A stretch of DNA of 64,000 nucleotides, from the NCBI GenBank assembly GCA_009869945.1, contig WIXG01000134.1:62001-126000 (forward strand), written 5' to 3'. This DNA is from Mesaphorura yosii (taxonomy: Eukaryota > Arthropoda > Collembola > Poduromorpha > Tullbergiidae). Of this stretch, positions 47,731-58,196 are shown in pieces. The translations under genes were made by a program, and so were the position numbers. Position 1 is the stretch's first letter. Each line of letters opens with the position of its first letter. Under the pieces are notes generated by a model. That model was not told the DNA's origin. It saw nothing but the letters and a program-made list of their open reading frames with translations, and did no database searches.

Positions 47731-48965
47731 TTAGATTAGGCGACGAAATGGGTCATGAAGGCGCTTTGTTGGTTTCGCCCGTTTTGAGAGTCCAAGTCTG
47801 AGAAAGATGCCGGAGTTAACATGCTCAGGATTCGGGATGTACATCTGCTTGTCCACATTTCCTGTATCAGTGCCAGAATCACACCCTGTGAATATGAAGC
47901 ATTACACTTATTTTTGGAATGGGCCGAATTGATCGCGTTTACATCTTGTAATGCTTTGTTTCGTTTACCTTTTTGAGTCGCATTTTCACAATTTTCAGGT
48001 GCGATGTTCTCCTTATTTTCATCCATCTCATCATAATATTCGTAAAAGCGAGAGACGCCTTTTGATTTATGGAGCATGTCTTCTCGGTCTTGAAAACTTG
48101 GCGAGTCTGATTCTGTGACAATAATCTTGGCCACCTTTCGCTGGTAGATTGATTCGTTTTGAATTTCATTCTTGGTTCTGCTCTCGCTTTTGTCATCGGG
48201 ATACTCCGGAACCAAATGATCGTCACGAATGGATTCAATCGCAGGACTATCTTGCTTTTGCTGTGTATCGGCATCATAAAATGCATGTTCTGTAAAACGG
48301 GTAAAATAAACAAATGAAAATCAGCAAAGCAAAGAAATGATCTCAGATTCAAATGGTAAAAGAACTTCCTAAATTGTCCTACCTTCATCCTTAGGTTGCA
48401 ATTCATTGAATGAGTCAGCCGGGACCACCTGCTCGAAGCTGAAGGGCGCCAGATCCTTGTTGTTGTCCATGTTTGTGCTGACGTCCACTGTCTGGTACAA
48501 ATCATCAGAAGTTGTAAAGGCGTCGGAACAATCGACCACCGGTGCATGTGATAAGAGAAATTCTTGGCTCATTGAAGTGATGGAGTCCTTGGTTTCAATT
48601 GCAGGACGTGCTTCTTCAATAATCTTCTCTAGCTCTTGACTCATCGCGGTGAAAGCATCTTTCGTCTCAACATGGGGGTGAAAGTTTGGTTCTTGGCTCA
48701 TGGTTGTGAAGGAGTCCTTCATGTCAATGCCAATCTGTGAAGGATGACAGCCTGGTGGATTTTCAGTTTCACCATGAGGCTCTTCAATTTGATTGTTGAT
48801 CGTCTCGTTTGCGTTGTCAGTGATTTCATCATGTTGGCGCACACAGATTGGTGAATCCTGGCTACAAGGACCACAACCAGAAGCAGCTAAACGTACGCTG
48901 GTCAGCAAGTAGGAGATGATATCTGCAATTTCTTCCGATTCACTCAACGCCGTGACTTGGTCCAT
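47731..48965 (-). CDS. Uncharacterised SQ-cluster protein with RAD51AP1-like C-terminus
   Basis: I cannot name this protein. Three exons, 48383-48965, 47969-48289 and 47731-47885, close in frame to 352 residues starting MDQVTALSES. Residues 81-135 hold a 12-residue repeat, three times ending MSQE plus a decayed copy at 145-155. In all there are SQ sites at 35, 76, 90, 109 and 133, the signature of an ATM/ATR SQ-cluster. A KEN box (ENKENIAPEN) sits at 287-289. The last exon encodes a basic tail with FLRLGLSKRAKPTKRLHDPF near 328-347, which resembles the LRLGLSR...KPLHP tail through which RAD51AP1 binds RAD51. The rest is acidic, Ser/Asn-rich and probably disordered. The middle-to-last intron is 83 nt with a strong donor (AAAAAG|GTAAACG). 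If it is retained, a different C-terminus is read, ending at 47736. The RAD51 link is inference from a short motif. Confidence 0.75.
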
Positions 48966-49715
48966 CTTGAAATTGTGGGTTTCCGGAGTATAGCAACTAA
49001 TGAGCACATTAAGATTAGAATAAATTTAGCGAAAAAATGAGAAGTGCGAAAATTCGCGTATGAAAAATGATATCAACAGTGAGGTGAAACAAAAGGCGTG
49101 AAAGTAAGAACGAATAAATGGCGGAATAATGAAATAACCAGAAGAAAATGTACGACTTCCACTGAAAATCAAACGCGAGAATACAAAGCAGTTTTTGAAT
49201 GAACATATGAGGAGAAAAGAAGCATAAAACGACAGAAACGACTCACTCGTTTATGAGTGAAGAAATTCGATTTTATTAACGGCAATGCAACCCTCAACAA
49301 GGTTTGAATCAAGGACCGTAAACGCTATTAGCTAATTGTGTATTTATTTATGCATACTCATTTAACTAACAATGCGAAGCTCTGTGCAGTATTTACGGTC
49401 CTTGGTTTGAATGATTTCCAATATTATTGCCACCACCACTTGTCTCATAACATTGTGCAGTCTAGATCAAGATTACATTTGCGACTTTTTATTGGAGCTT
49501 GCCATTTCTCCTCGGAGCGGAGAAACTAACAAGACCGCCCCATTGTTACTTGATGATTACGAACCGCGTTTATTACTGAAAAAGAAAAATTGCACTTAAT
49601 TATTATGCTTAACATAAACACGTCAGAGGAAAATTCCTTCAACACTTCCTTATCAGCTAAGCGTAGGAGCTGCACGTTGCAGCCGTAACGACAAGAAGCT
49701 GGCTTTTCAAGTACT
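48966..49715. other. Intergenic spacer between kinesin and SQ-cluster gene
   Basis: This 750-bp spacer holds the probable kinesin 3' UTR (minus-strand AATAAA near 49569-49574) and the promoter side of the next gene. It contains an imperfect inverted repeat (49310-49322 with 49392-49404). No coding exon is supported. Confidence 0.5.
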
Positions 49716-52700
49716 CTATTTCATCCCCAACATTCGTTCTATTTCATCCGCGAAATCATCAGGCGACGTTTCCACCACAGGTTTTTCGGCCTTTGTCGGT
49801 GCCTTCACTGTCGCTGGTTTGCTAAGCTCGTCTAACGGCGGGAGTATTGTCTTGGACATATCTTGAAAACATAATGGCGATGACGACGCTTGATTTTCAG
49901 AAATCTCTCGAAAGATTTCGATTGATTCCCTGTGCAATTTTGGTGGAACTTCTATCACTGTCTCATGTCCTGGTGCTGGACTTATAAACTTTGATAGCGC
50001 AGGAGATTCTTTGACCGATCTTGAACTTTCGACGTTCTCGGATACTCCGCTCTGATTCGTGTGATACGGCATTTTGATCGAATCCGTTTTGGAACTTGAG
50101 TTTGATTCATTCTGTTTGAAGTCTCGTCCTTCACGTGAATTCGAATTGGAGCTGGAATGTTTGGTTGGGAAAACAGAATGGATAACTGAAGGAGTTCGGC
50201 GGTGAACGATGAGATTGTCGACTTTTGTAGGCAACTTGTTTTCAAACATAGGGTGGGTCTGAGATGGTGGCTGTTTCATCCAATCCATGTTGAATTTGTT
50301 TCTGTTCAGAACACCAACACAATATTCTTAGGAATTAGAAAAAAGTTTAAAACTGTTCAAAGCTATTTGATAATTACTTATTCTGGGCGACGGGTGCGGT
50401 TTCAGGGTCACGATTTAACTTCGCATTCTTTGCTTTGAGTAAAAACACTTCCTGCGTGAGGCGTTTATTTTCCTCCGTCATTTTACTGATATCAGGGAAG
50501 TCGGGCGGAAGGAGCCCGTGCTCACCAGAACGAGCTCGTTCGATTTGTTCAGCCATGTAATTGCACTGTACTTCTGTCGTGGCCTATTAACACATGAGAG
50601 AAAAATTGAGTTTTTCTAAGCTTCTAAGCTTTTCTAGGCTTCCACTGTAATTTCGCTTACACAATTTTTCGGCAGCCGATTTCGTTCTTGCTCGGTTTTC
50701 AAAGCTGAATTGCGATCCTTCAGCCGATTTATCTGCATGAGAAGCCAACCAAATACATTTAAAAAGTCAAAAGCGAGAAGGAAAGCTTTTCAAACTTTTA
50801 GAAATTCACAAACCTCGTCATCCTTCAATGCAACAGTTGTCTTCAGTTCCATCATTAAGCCTTCATACTTTTTGATTTCTTGAGAAAGGCCTTCGCGTTC
50901 TTTTTGAGTCCGATTTTCTTGAGTCTTATATTTTATGAGTAAATCTCGATAGCGAGCTTTAAAATAAACAAAATGATAATTGTATTACATTTTCAAGGCG
51001 AAAATCTTAGCGTCATGTTGTCCTTACATGTAATGTCCAGGCCCGGATCCGTTTGAGCACTCCGGTTCAACTTACGTCTTGGCGTGCCCGTTCCGTTGCC
51101 GTTATTTTGGCTATTATCTCCATCCTGTGTGCCTCTGGGAAGCTCATCAGTTTGTACGGACTGCTCTACACGCACTACTGACATTACAACAACGGGCGAA
51201 ACGTCCTCGGTTGTTTGGCTCCACTGTTCGTGAAGCGCAGCCTTCGCTATATCGTCGGTTTGGACATCCTGATTAGAACGAAGTACATCAATAGTTTGAG
51301 TAACTTGGTCGGAAACGAGGTGAATAATTTCGTCTGTCTGAACAACTCGGTTAGAAACTGGAGTTTTCGGTGGATCGTCAGTTTGCATAAATTGATGTAC
51401 AAGTGATACTGTGATCTGTTCCGTTTGCAGGCATTGGTCAGCGATAAGTACTTTCGGTTCTTCCTCTGTTTGTAGGCTTTGGTCAGCCAGAAGCACTTTC
51501 GGTTCTTCCTCTGTTTGTAGGCTTTGGTCAGCCAGAAGCACTTTCGGTTCTTCCTCTGTTTGTAGGCTTTGGTCAGCCAGAAGTACTCTTGGCTCTTCCT
51601 CCGTTTGAGCATCTTGATGAGCTTGCGAAATTGCTTCGGTTTGACTGTGCACATCAGCAAGCAAAGCCACTTGAATATCGTCAGTCTGAATGTTCTGATT
51701 GCAAGGTACAATTTTCAGTTGATCTTCCGTCTGAATCTCCTGATCACTCTGGAAGATAACATCAGTTTGCATGTACTGATCGGAAACAGGTCGTACTTCA
51801 TCCTCAAAGACAATCTGAACATCACGATGTGCTGTCAAAACATCGTCCGTTTGGACAAACTGGTCAATTTGTTCCCGGTTCACTTCATCTGTTTGAGTGT
51901 CCTCCTCAGCTTGCGTTATTTGATCAGTTTGTACGATTTGATCAACCCCCACAAGTGGCTCCTCTTCCGTTTGATTTTCCTGATCAGTTTGCAGTATGTT
52001 GTCAGTTTGAATACATCGATCCTCAAGTGCATTTCTCAGCACATCATCAGTTTGGACACACAGATCAGTGGATCCTTTTTGGCATGATGTTTCTGTGATG
52101 AGATCGCACAAAACGGAGGCATCTAACGTCTCAACGGGCGCGAGAGCTTCCAGTGCTAGTAGATGTAGCCCTTTCTTCAATTGGGAGAGTTCGAAAAGTG
52201 TGTCTTCCTGTAGTATATTTTACTTGCAAATACAAAGACGTTAACATCTTCTGATATGAATTGCTGTAATGCTGTACCTGCATGACTTCCATATCCTCAA
52301 TTGTTGACAATTGCTCCGCGTTTGTGAGTTTCAATACTGTATTCTCTGAAATTAGTCGCGAATTTTCCTCCTCCAAATCAGCTATTTGTGAACTTTCAGA
52401 ATTCTGCAAAACATTTGAATTATTAGTACACTGCACATTCAATCATGTTGCCTTAAAAACTTTACCTTAAGCACATCTACTTCATTCTTTGCCCTGGTCA
52501 ACTCAGCTCTTAGAAGTTCAATTTTGTCTTCCATTTCTTTATTCCGAACAGGAGTTGCAGGAGCTTCGCTATTGCCCTGTCCATGGTTTACACGGGATGA
52601 CTCTACCTCCTTAAAATATTAAGATCACAATGAAGCAATCAGTGAATAAGAATCGGCACTTCAAAGCCTAATAATAGTCAATACCTCTAAAAGTCTCCTT

Positions 52701-55343
52701 TTGACTCGTATTAGCTCCGCATTTAGTCGCTCCAGTTCCTTGTACTCGTATTCCAGTGTCTCAAATTTTTTATTCAGTTCTACAACTTTCGCCTTTTCAA
52801 TCTCCTAAACAATTTCGTCGGAAAATTGAAATGTAATCCAGTACAATCTTGAACATATTTTGTGTTCATCAGTACCAGTTCGGAATTATGAAAAATCTTC
52901 AATGCTTCTGCATCTTGCGCCTGATCTATTAGAGCAACGCACAATTCTGCCCTTATCTTTCGTGAAACTGGTCCTGGCGTCCCGCGGATGTTAGTAGTGC
53001 AGGAGGTATTAAGAGAGTCAGTGTCCTCAAAGTATTTTGACTTCTTCGCCTTTGGCGGAGGCATTTCCGAATCAGAATCAGAGTTCCTGGAGAATTGATA
53101 AAGTCGTAGTCACTTGTGTGGCTGTGTAGTCCCTTAGTAGTTAGTTCTTTCACTTACTCAGCCTGAGCCACAGCAATTAAAACGTCAGCGTCAGTTTGAG
53201 TCTCTACGTCTTCCGTTGATTTCAGCTCGGCAGGGCAACGTTTTTGTTGCGTCTTCACGGGTGTTGATAATATATCGGACATCGGCTCGAAATTCCTTTG
53301 CTTTTCAAGTTCGCAGAAATGAATCAAGGCATCCGATGGCGACATGAAAACTTAAGGCAAACAAGACACAAGGCCTACATAAATCTGTTTTTACAACAGT
53401 CCATTGAAGATTAATATGTAACTTACAGTCAGTTCGTCGTCGTTTGATTTCGAGTTCTGGCTCACCACTTCTCAATTTCGAATCTGTGTTCACTTCTTTC
53501 TCATCAATAGTAGGAAATTCGGAATGAGGAAAACTGCGAGATCGCTTATTTTTTATTAAGTTGGCACACCAAGTTTTTCTCCGCTGAAATGAAGAGAATT
53601 TTTTAAGTTGGAATTTTCTCCGCAGTGATTCAGGATAGAGGAAATTCACTTACCTCCGACAATCCAGAAACAGGCATTTTGTCATTCTTAGGAGGAGTCT
53701 TGCAAATAGAGAATTTTTGGTATACACCCAATTGCTTTCTTAAGTAATCAACCTCCGATTGCTTCCTCTGCGTAGTTAAAATTTGACCAGTTAGTAAATG
53801 TGTAAATGGTTAAGGAGCACGACAGACAGCACAAATCCGCCCACTTACGTCAAGATCAAGCTGAAGCTCTCGAATCTTCTGCTTCGATTCTTCGTTATTA
53901 AGTAATTTGTGGTTCGGTTTGGGTGCTGTTTTTATAGTCTTAGCAGTTTTGGCAAACCTGAATTCATAAAGTATAAAGAAAAAGTGATGTATAGTCTCAA
54001 ACACAATGCAACCGGTTGTCTCACCTTAATGTTGAAAGAGTCTCCTCCAATGATAACAGGGCTGGAGTGACGTTGCAAATAATGGCAGTGAACGCGTTTC
54101 CACTTAATGAGTTTTTAAGAATATGTGTCAGTTTGCTATCTCGAAAGTTGATGTATCTTGAAGATTGTGCCCTTTTGGAAATTGCTGATGCACTCGCCGT
54201 AACATTCAAAACAGACATATTATGTAATGCAGCTTCGCCACCACCACCAGACGTTAGCTGCATAACAACTTGAGCCAGGACAGATAATGACTTATTGATA
54301 AATGTGGCCTCCCGAAACCTTTCTCCTTGAGCTCCCGTTTGCCCCGCTTTCTCTGACCCGGCCAAGTCAACAAAGTTGAGCAGAGCGTTCGTAACTTGTA
54401 TTTCCTCAGGAGCATCCAATTCGGTACTTTGAATTGGAATAATCTCAAGCTGGATTCTGAGGATGGTGTGAGATCTACTGCTTTCCTTATTCATCCTCGT
54501 TTCACCAATCTTTCTTTGGCTCTGTACTTTCTTCACATTTTCGAGAATATCTTGAGGACACAGAACCTGAACTTCTGACAGATTCTTCGGCACAACAATT
54601 CCACCGATTTCACTGATCGTGACTTCATTGCCACTAAGTAGGTCGGATACTTTTTCATTGTATATCTCAAGAAGTCCCACTCTGCAATTGGAAAATATTG
54701 GTTAGCTATTACCACAACACCAACTCCAACAGAGGTCCACACTCCACTGACCTGATGATGTAAGAGTTTGAGTTATCGTTAGATATTCTTTTGAACAAAT
54801 CTCGCGCAGCCAAAGAAATAATGCCCTCTTCCTGGTCATTTCCATACAACGTGAATGTTTTACCTATAAATTACAAACGAGGACTGGCTCAAGGGTGTGT
54901 ACTGGTGACAGTCATAGAAGTACACATTACCTGATGACGTCTGACCATAGCACAATACAGTGCCGTTAAACCCGTTAAATGCTTCATTAATAATTGGACT
55001 TATGACTTGGTTATAAACTTCCGTTGTTTTCTGCTCCACTCCGAAGACGTGGTCAAATGCATGCGGAAGAGCATTGGAGGAATTTCTTTTCGTATCGGGG
55101 TCAATCTGCTGGAGATATGTGGTGTTGCTTATCCAGGAATTTTGGGAACCTTGAAAAAACGTACGATACCATCATGATCAGAAACACAATGAATGCTTAC
55201 AATGGAAGGTGAAAGACCATCAATGATCGCTTACCTGCTTGTTCTTCTCGTTCAATCAAAGGTCGTATTCGTACTGCCACACGAACATTATCCCCGTTGG
55301 CATTGTTGACATCCGTAGATGATGACGATGTTGAGGGCAACAT
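49716..55343 (-). CDS. Kinesin-7-like (CENP-E type) motor with a QT-motif array
   Basis: This is an N-terminal motor kinesin. Seventeen exons close to 1,485 residues: 55235-55343, 54931-55149, 54752-54863, 54025-54681, 53849-53957, 53654-53767, 53427-53583, 53158-53350, 52876-53086, 52685-52804, 52466-52609, 52278-52403, 51028-52207, 50814-50956, 50661-50732, 50378-50583, 49716-50301. The motor (about 17-378) has P-loop GQTSSGKT (105-112), switch I NKESSRSH (211-218) and switch II VDLAGSE (251-257), so it should be an active ATPase. Motifs such as FRDSKLTHILKNSL and the neck after RFAKTAK fit kinesin-7/CENP-E best. Coiled coil follows (about 628-757). Exon 13 encodes 23 QT motifs (about 809-1142), typical LC8 dynein light chain sites. 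More coiled coil and a Ser-rich tail ending DEIERMLGMK complete it. It is shorter than CENP-E. The kinesin class is less certain than the motor itself. Confidence 0.94.
51050..52060 (-). other. Array of 23 QT motifs (predicted LC8-binding ladder)
   Basis: Within exon 13 of the kinesin, 13 QTD and 8 QTE motifs plus QTI and QTT occur at a regular spacing of mostly 12, 14 or 15 residues. The residue before Q is most often V, I, L, M, S or T. This matches the known LC8/DYNLL recognition core (T/V/I-Q-T-D/E). Binding itself is inferred. Confidence 0.7.
51424..51603 (-). repeat. 45-bp tandem repeat, four copies, coding
   Basis: Four near-identical 45-bp units start at 51424, 51469, 51514 and 51559, each encoding one 15-residue module of the form LLADQSLQTEEEPKV. 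The two central copies are almost identical; the outer ones carry a few changes. The unit matches the spacing of the wider QT array, so it looks like a recent local expansion of an older repeat. Confidence 0.95.
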
Positions 55344-55931
55344 AGTTTAGTTTAAAATTGTACAGGGTGAGAGTTCAAGAGCACAATGTACACTCGATAA
55401 ATATCGTGTGAACTTGAGTATATATGTACAAGTACTAATCAACTAATTTATCACTTTGGAGCAGGTAATTTGAGCATAATCTTAATTGGTCTATGATGAG
55501 TTAGTTAAAAATTAAGCAGGTGGTACCAAAGTATTTGAACTGTTTGCCCTAAGAGAGCACTAATAAAGTCTTTACCCACTTTGGGTGATACGGTGATCTT
55601 GCTATCTTCCAGTAGTTGATTCCCGGGTGCACAATTTGAGATTTGTTGTGCTAACGGCCAACTTCCCTCCAACAGCGCAACGTAACCCAAGAGATGAGAC
55701 CTTTTGTATGTGCATTTGCTTGATTAGCACGCGCACGCAGGTCTCGAATCTCAATACAGTGAGGGATCAGGGTGGATGAGACATTTTGAGGTCTCAGCGT
55801 ACCCCCACGCCTATGTTGCGCTATGATAAATGATATCCTTTATGCTACTTCGTCAAAAATGTAACAATAAGTGACAAAGGCATGAGTCCAACGTGCAATA
55901 ATTTACTAATTTTAATGATTTACACTTAAAT
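55344..55931. other. Spacer between acyltransferase and kinesin
   Basis: This 588-bp stretch holds the kinesin 5' side and the acyltransferase 3' UTR. A minus-strand open frame (55505 to about 55725) ends LGQTVQILWYHLLNF and looks protein-like, but I could not attach it to any gene. Confidence 0.45.
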
Positions 55932-57520
55932 TCATACACATTCTTGCTCCAAACTCCGAAATTCATTGATTATGCCTTCTACCAGGCTCATGGCACTCGT
56001 TTTCTTTACTGAGACAATGTTCTCGTCTATACGAATCGCTAATCTCAAGTTACCATTGTACGTGGAGGCGACACAACCAATTCCTACGTTCCCAGGCATT
56101 CCAACTGTTGGCCAGAAGTGTATCAGTGGTCTATCCGCCACATTGATCTCCTTTGGAGGTCCAGGTAGATTGGAAAGTGCGGCAGTGGCTTGGTTGGTGG
56201 CTTTGGCCCGGCGTATCATACACGGAAAGAGACAGCCAACTAGTTTGACCATAATGAATACGAAATCAGGGACCAAGGATGACTTCTGTGCTAGAATATT
56301 CTGCTCCACCATTTTCAGCCTCTCCAGAATCGGAATCGTAGCATCAAATCGTGAGATTCGAACGCAGCAACTTGTGCTGAAAGTAAAACATACACCAGAT
56401 TAAGGAATTTCAGGATTAATATTGACAAGGCTTACAAGTGGTTGCGTAATTTCGAAGGATGCTTGGATCTTGGAAGTGAAATCCCAATGTTAATCTTCGC
56501 TGGCATTTTGAACTGATTTTGGATCAAAAATTTGCGTAAAGCCTCTGCATAAGCTATCAAAATAAGACCGTACAAGCTGACGTCTTTCGTCTTCAACTGC
56601 TTTTGCAAATTGATCTTCAGCTGTTTCAGCTTGCGCAGCGAAATTGGAGGCGAGACGGCAGCGTTCGCTTCGAGACTCAGTTTTGTGAATGGCAGGTGAA
56701 ATTCGTTCAATTCGTCCGACTGGTCAATTGCAGCAGCAACAATGTCGTACGGGGCACGAGCTAATTTCCTTGCATTCTGCATAATTGTGTTCTTCGGCGA
56801 AGGCACCGACGAAGCAGCTGCATTTTGGCCAAGATCCATTACAAGCAATTTTAGAAGCGAGTATCCATCAAGCACGCAATGATGAATGTGGAGAGTCATT
56901 CCACACCAAGGGCCGGTCCTCTCATCCACTGATTCTGATTCCACATTGTTGAACAGAATAATTTCCCACGGACTCTTGCGCTCAGCAAATGGCTGACACA
57001 TTAACGACTCTCCAAACCCAGCCAAATCACTGGCACTAAACAACTTCTGTTCCTTCTGATTCTGCTTCTGCCCTGACTCTGAATCTGAATCATACATTTT
57101 GATGTGGTGCTTGATATCAAACTGTCTGTCCCATTTCCAGAAGAGGAATCCAAGCCATTGAGTAATGTATTGCTGAAGCTCCGGATTTTGTAGTTCATTC
57201 CTGTTGCTGCCGTTCTCGTCTGAGTTGGCCAGATTAATCACACGCTGCATGAAGAGCTCTCTAAATTGGTGCAGATTGAATTGTCCTTTGAAAATGCAGT
57301 GGGCAACGATGCTCTCGGATGGTTTACCATGATAAACATTGCCACTTGCAAAAATTGTGTTTGAGGCTGTCAGTATTTTGCCGAAATCTTGCTTGAATGT
57401 TGTGCCAATTTTAGAAACCGCGAAGCGCCATACGTAAATTGGAACCACGCCCAGAAACAAAAGCGGGGCAAATACGACAGTCACAAGGATCAGAACCACG
57501 TTCACAAGTATGATCAACAT
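55932..57520 (-). CDS. Wax ester synthase/diacylglycerol acyltransferase-like (WSD) protein
   Basis: This is a membrane-linked O-acyltransferase of the WSD (WS/DGAT) superfamily, which joins fatty acyl-CoA to fatty alcohol or diacylglycerol. Two exons, 56436-57520 and 55932-56376, close to 509 residues. Residues 1-32 form a hydrophobic segment that should anchor it in the ER. The catalytic HHxxxDG is at 213-219 (HHCVLDG), preceded by SPWEIILFNN as in the family. The C-terminal WSD domain is visible in exon 2 (LSNLPGPP, GIGCVASTYNGNLRLAI). Length is as expected (450-600). Neither the substrate nor whether it makes wax or triacylglycerol can be told from sequence. It sits between ATM and the kinesin on the same strand with normal-sized spacers, so it is an independent gene. 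Confidence 0.93.
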
Positions 57521-58196
57521 GGTAGACTCTTATTTCAACAGTGCAAGATGGAATCCAAGACTGACACAATTCAGAGAGAACAGAAATCAAAGTTTTGAAC
57601 CCATTTTGCCATCATCACGCATTTCACACAAAGCGACTTCTGCCTTAAGTACTACGAGATTGGAATGCCTTAAATGCAAGGCCAACGCCAAATGGTCAGT
57701 TAAGAGCATTTGCAAAGAGAATATACGAAGATTAAGCTGACGCTCCTTTCACATTTACACGTGAGTTTACGCGAACAATTTCCCATGCGTGTAAGCAATC
57801 GGCATTATCAGGGTCGGGAATCAAAAAGTCGTGGTAGTCATGATGGCGTGTCTCACTCAAATATTATCAATTAGAAGAGCGTTTTCAGGTTTCCATTCAG
57901 ATCAATGATAATATGAGCATGTGTGACAAAATACCATTAAAATTATGAAGCATAGATTTCGTGTGCATTTGTTGAATGTAAAACTGAGTTGAAATTGAAA
58001 CTGTCCTTAGTAATGCCCATTTTATTAAATTCGACGGTTTTCAACATGTGAAAATATTACGCGGTAAAACGAAATTAATAAGACACGAACGGTTTGGTAG
58101 TACACAGAATTATTTAACTCTGTATGTTTCATAATACTGGAAAGCAACTAAGTAAGAAGTAAGAACTGGTAACTTTGACTGGCCAATTTGTGAGAT
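57521..58196. other. Spacer between ATM and the acyltransferase
   Basis: This 676-bp stretch has no supported gene. A minus-strand AATAAA at 58021-58026, about 170 nt after the ATM stop, is the likely ATM polyadenylation signal. Confidence 0.5.

Noticed and set aside
47736-47885. Reading the minus-strand frame straight through to the stop at 47,736 as the normal C-terminus
   Set aside because: The strong donor AAAAAG|GTAAACG and acceptor CATATTCACAG remove an 83-nt intron and give a conserved-looking basic tail. The unspliced frame is kept only as a possible isoform.
47940-47975. Destruction box in KRNKALQDVNAIN of the unspliced SQ-cluster frame
   Set aside because: The spacing does not fit RxxLxx(I/V)xN, and the stretch lies in the predicted intron.
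51411-52098. Plus-strand frames across the QT array, one with a 15-residue repeat of its own
   Set aside because: They are the complement of the tandem repeat and have no splice or start signals; the minus frame is part of a closed 17-exon chain.
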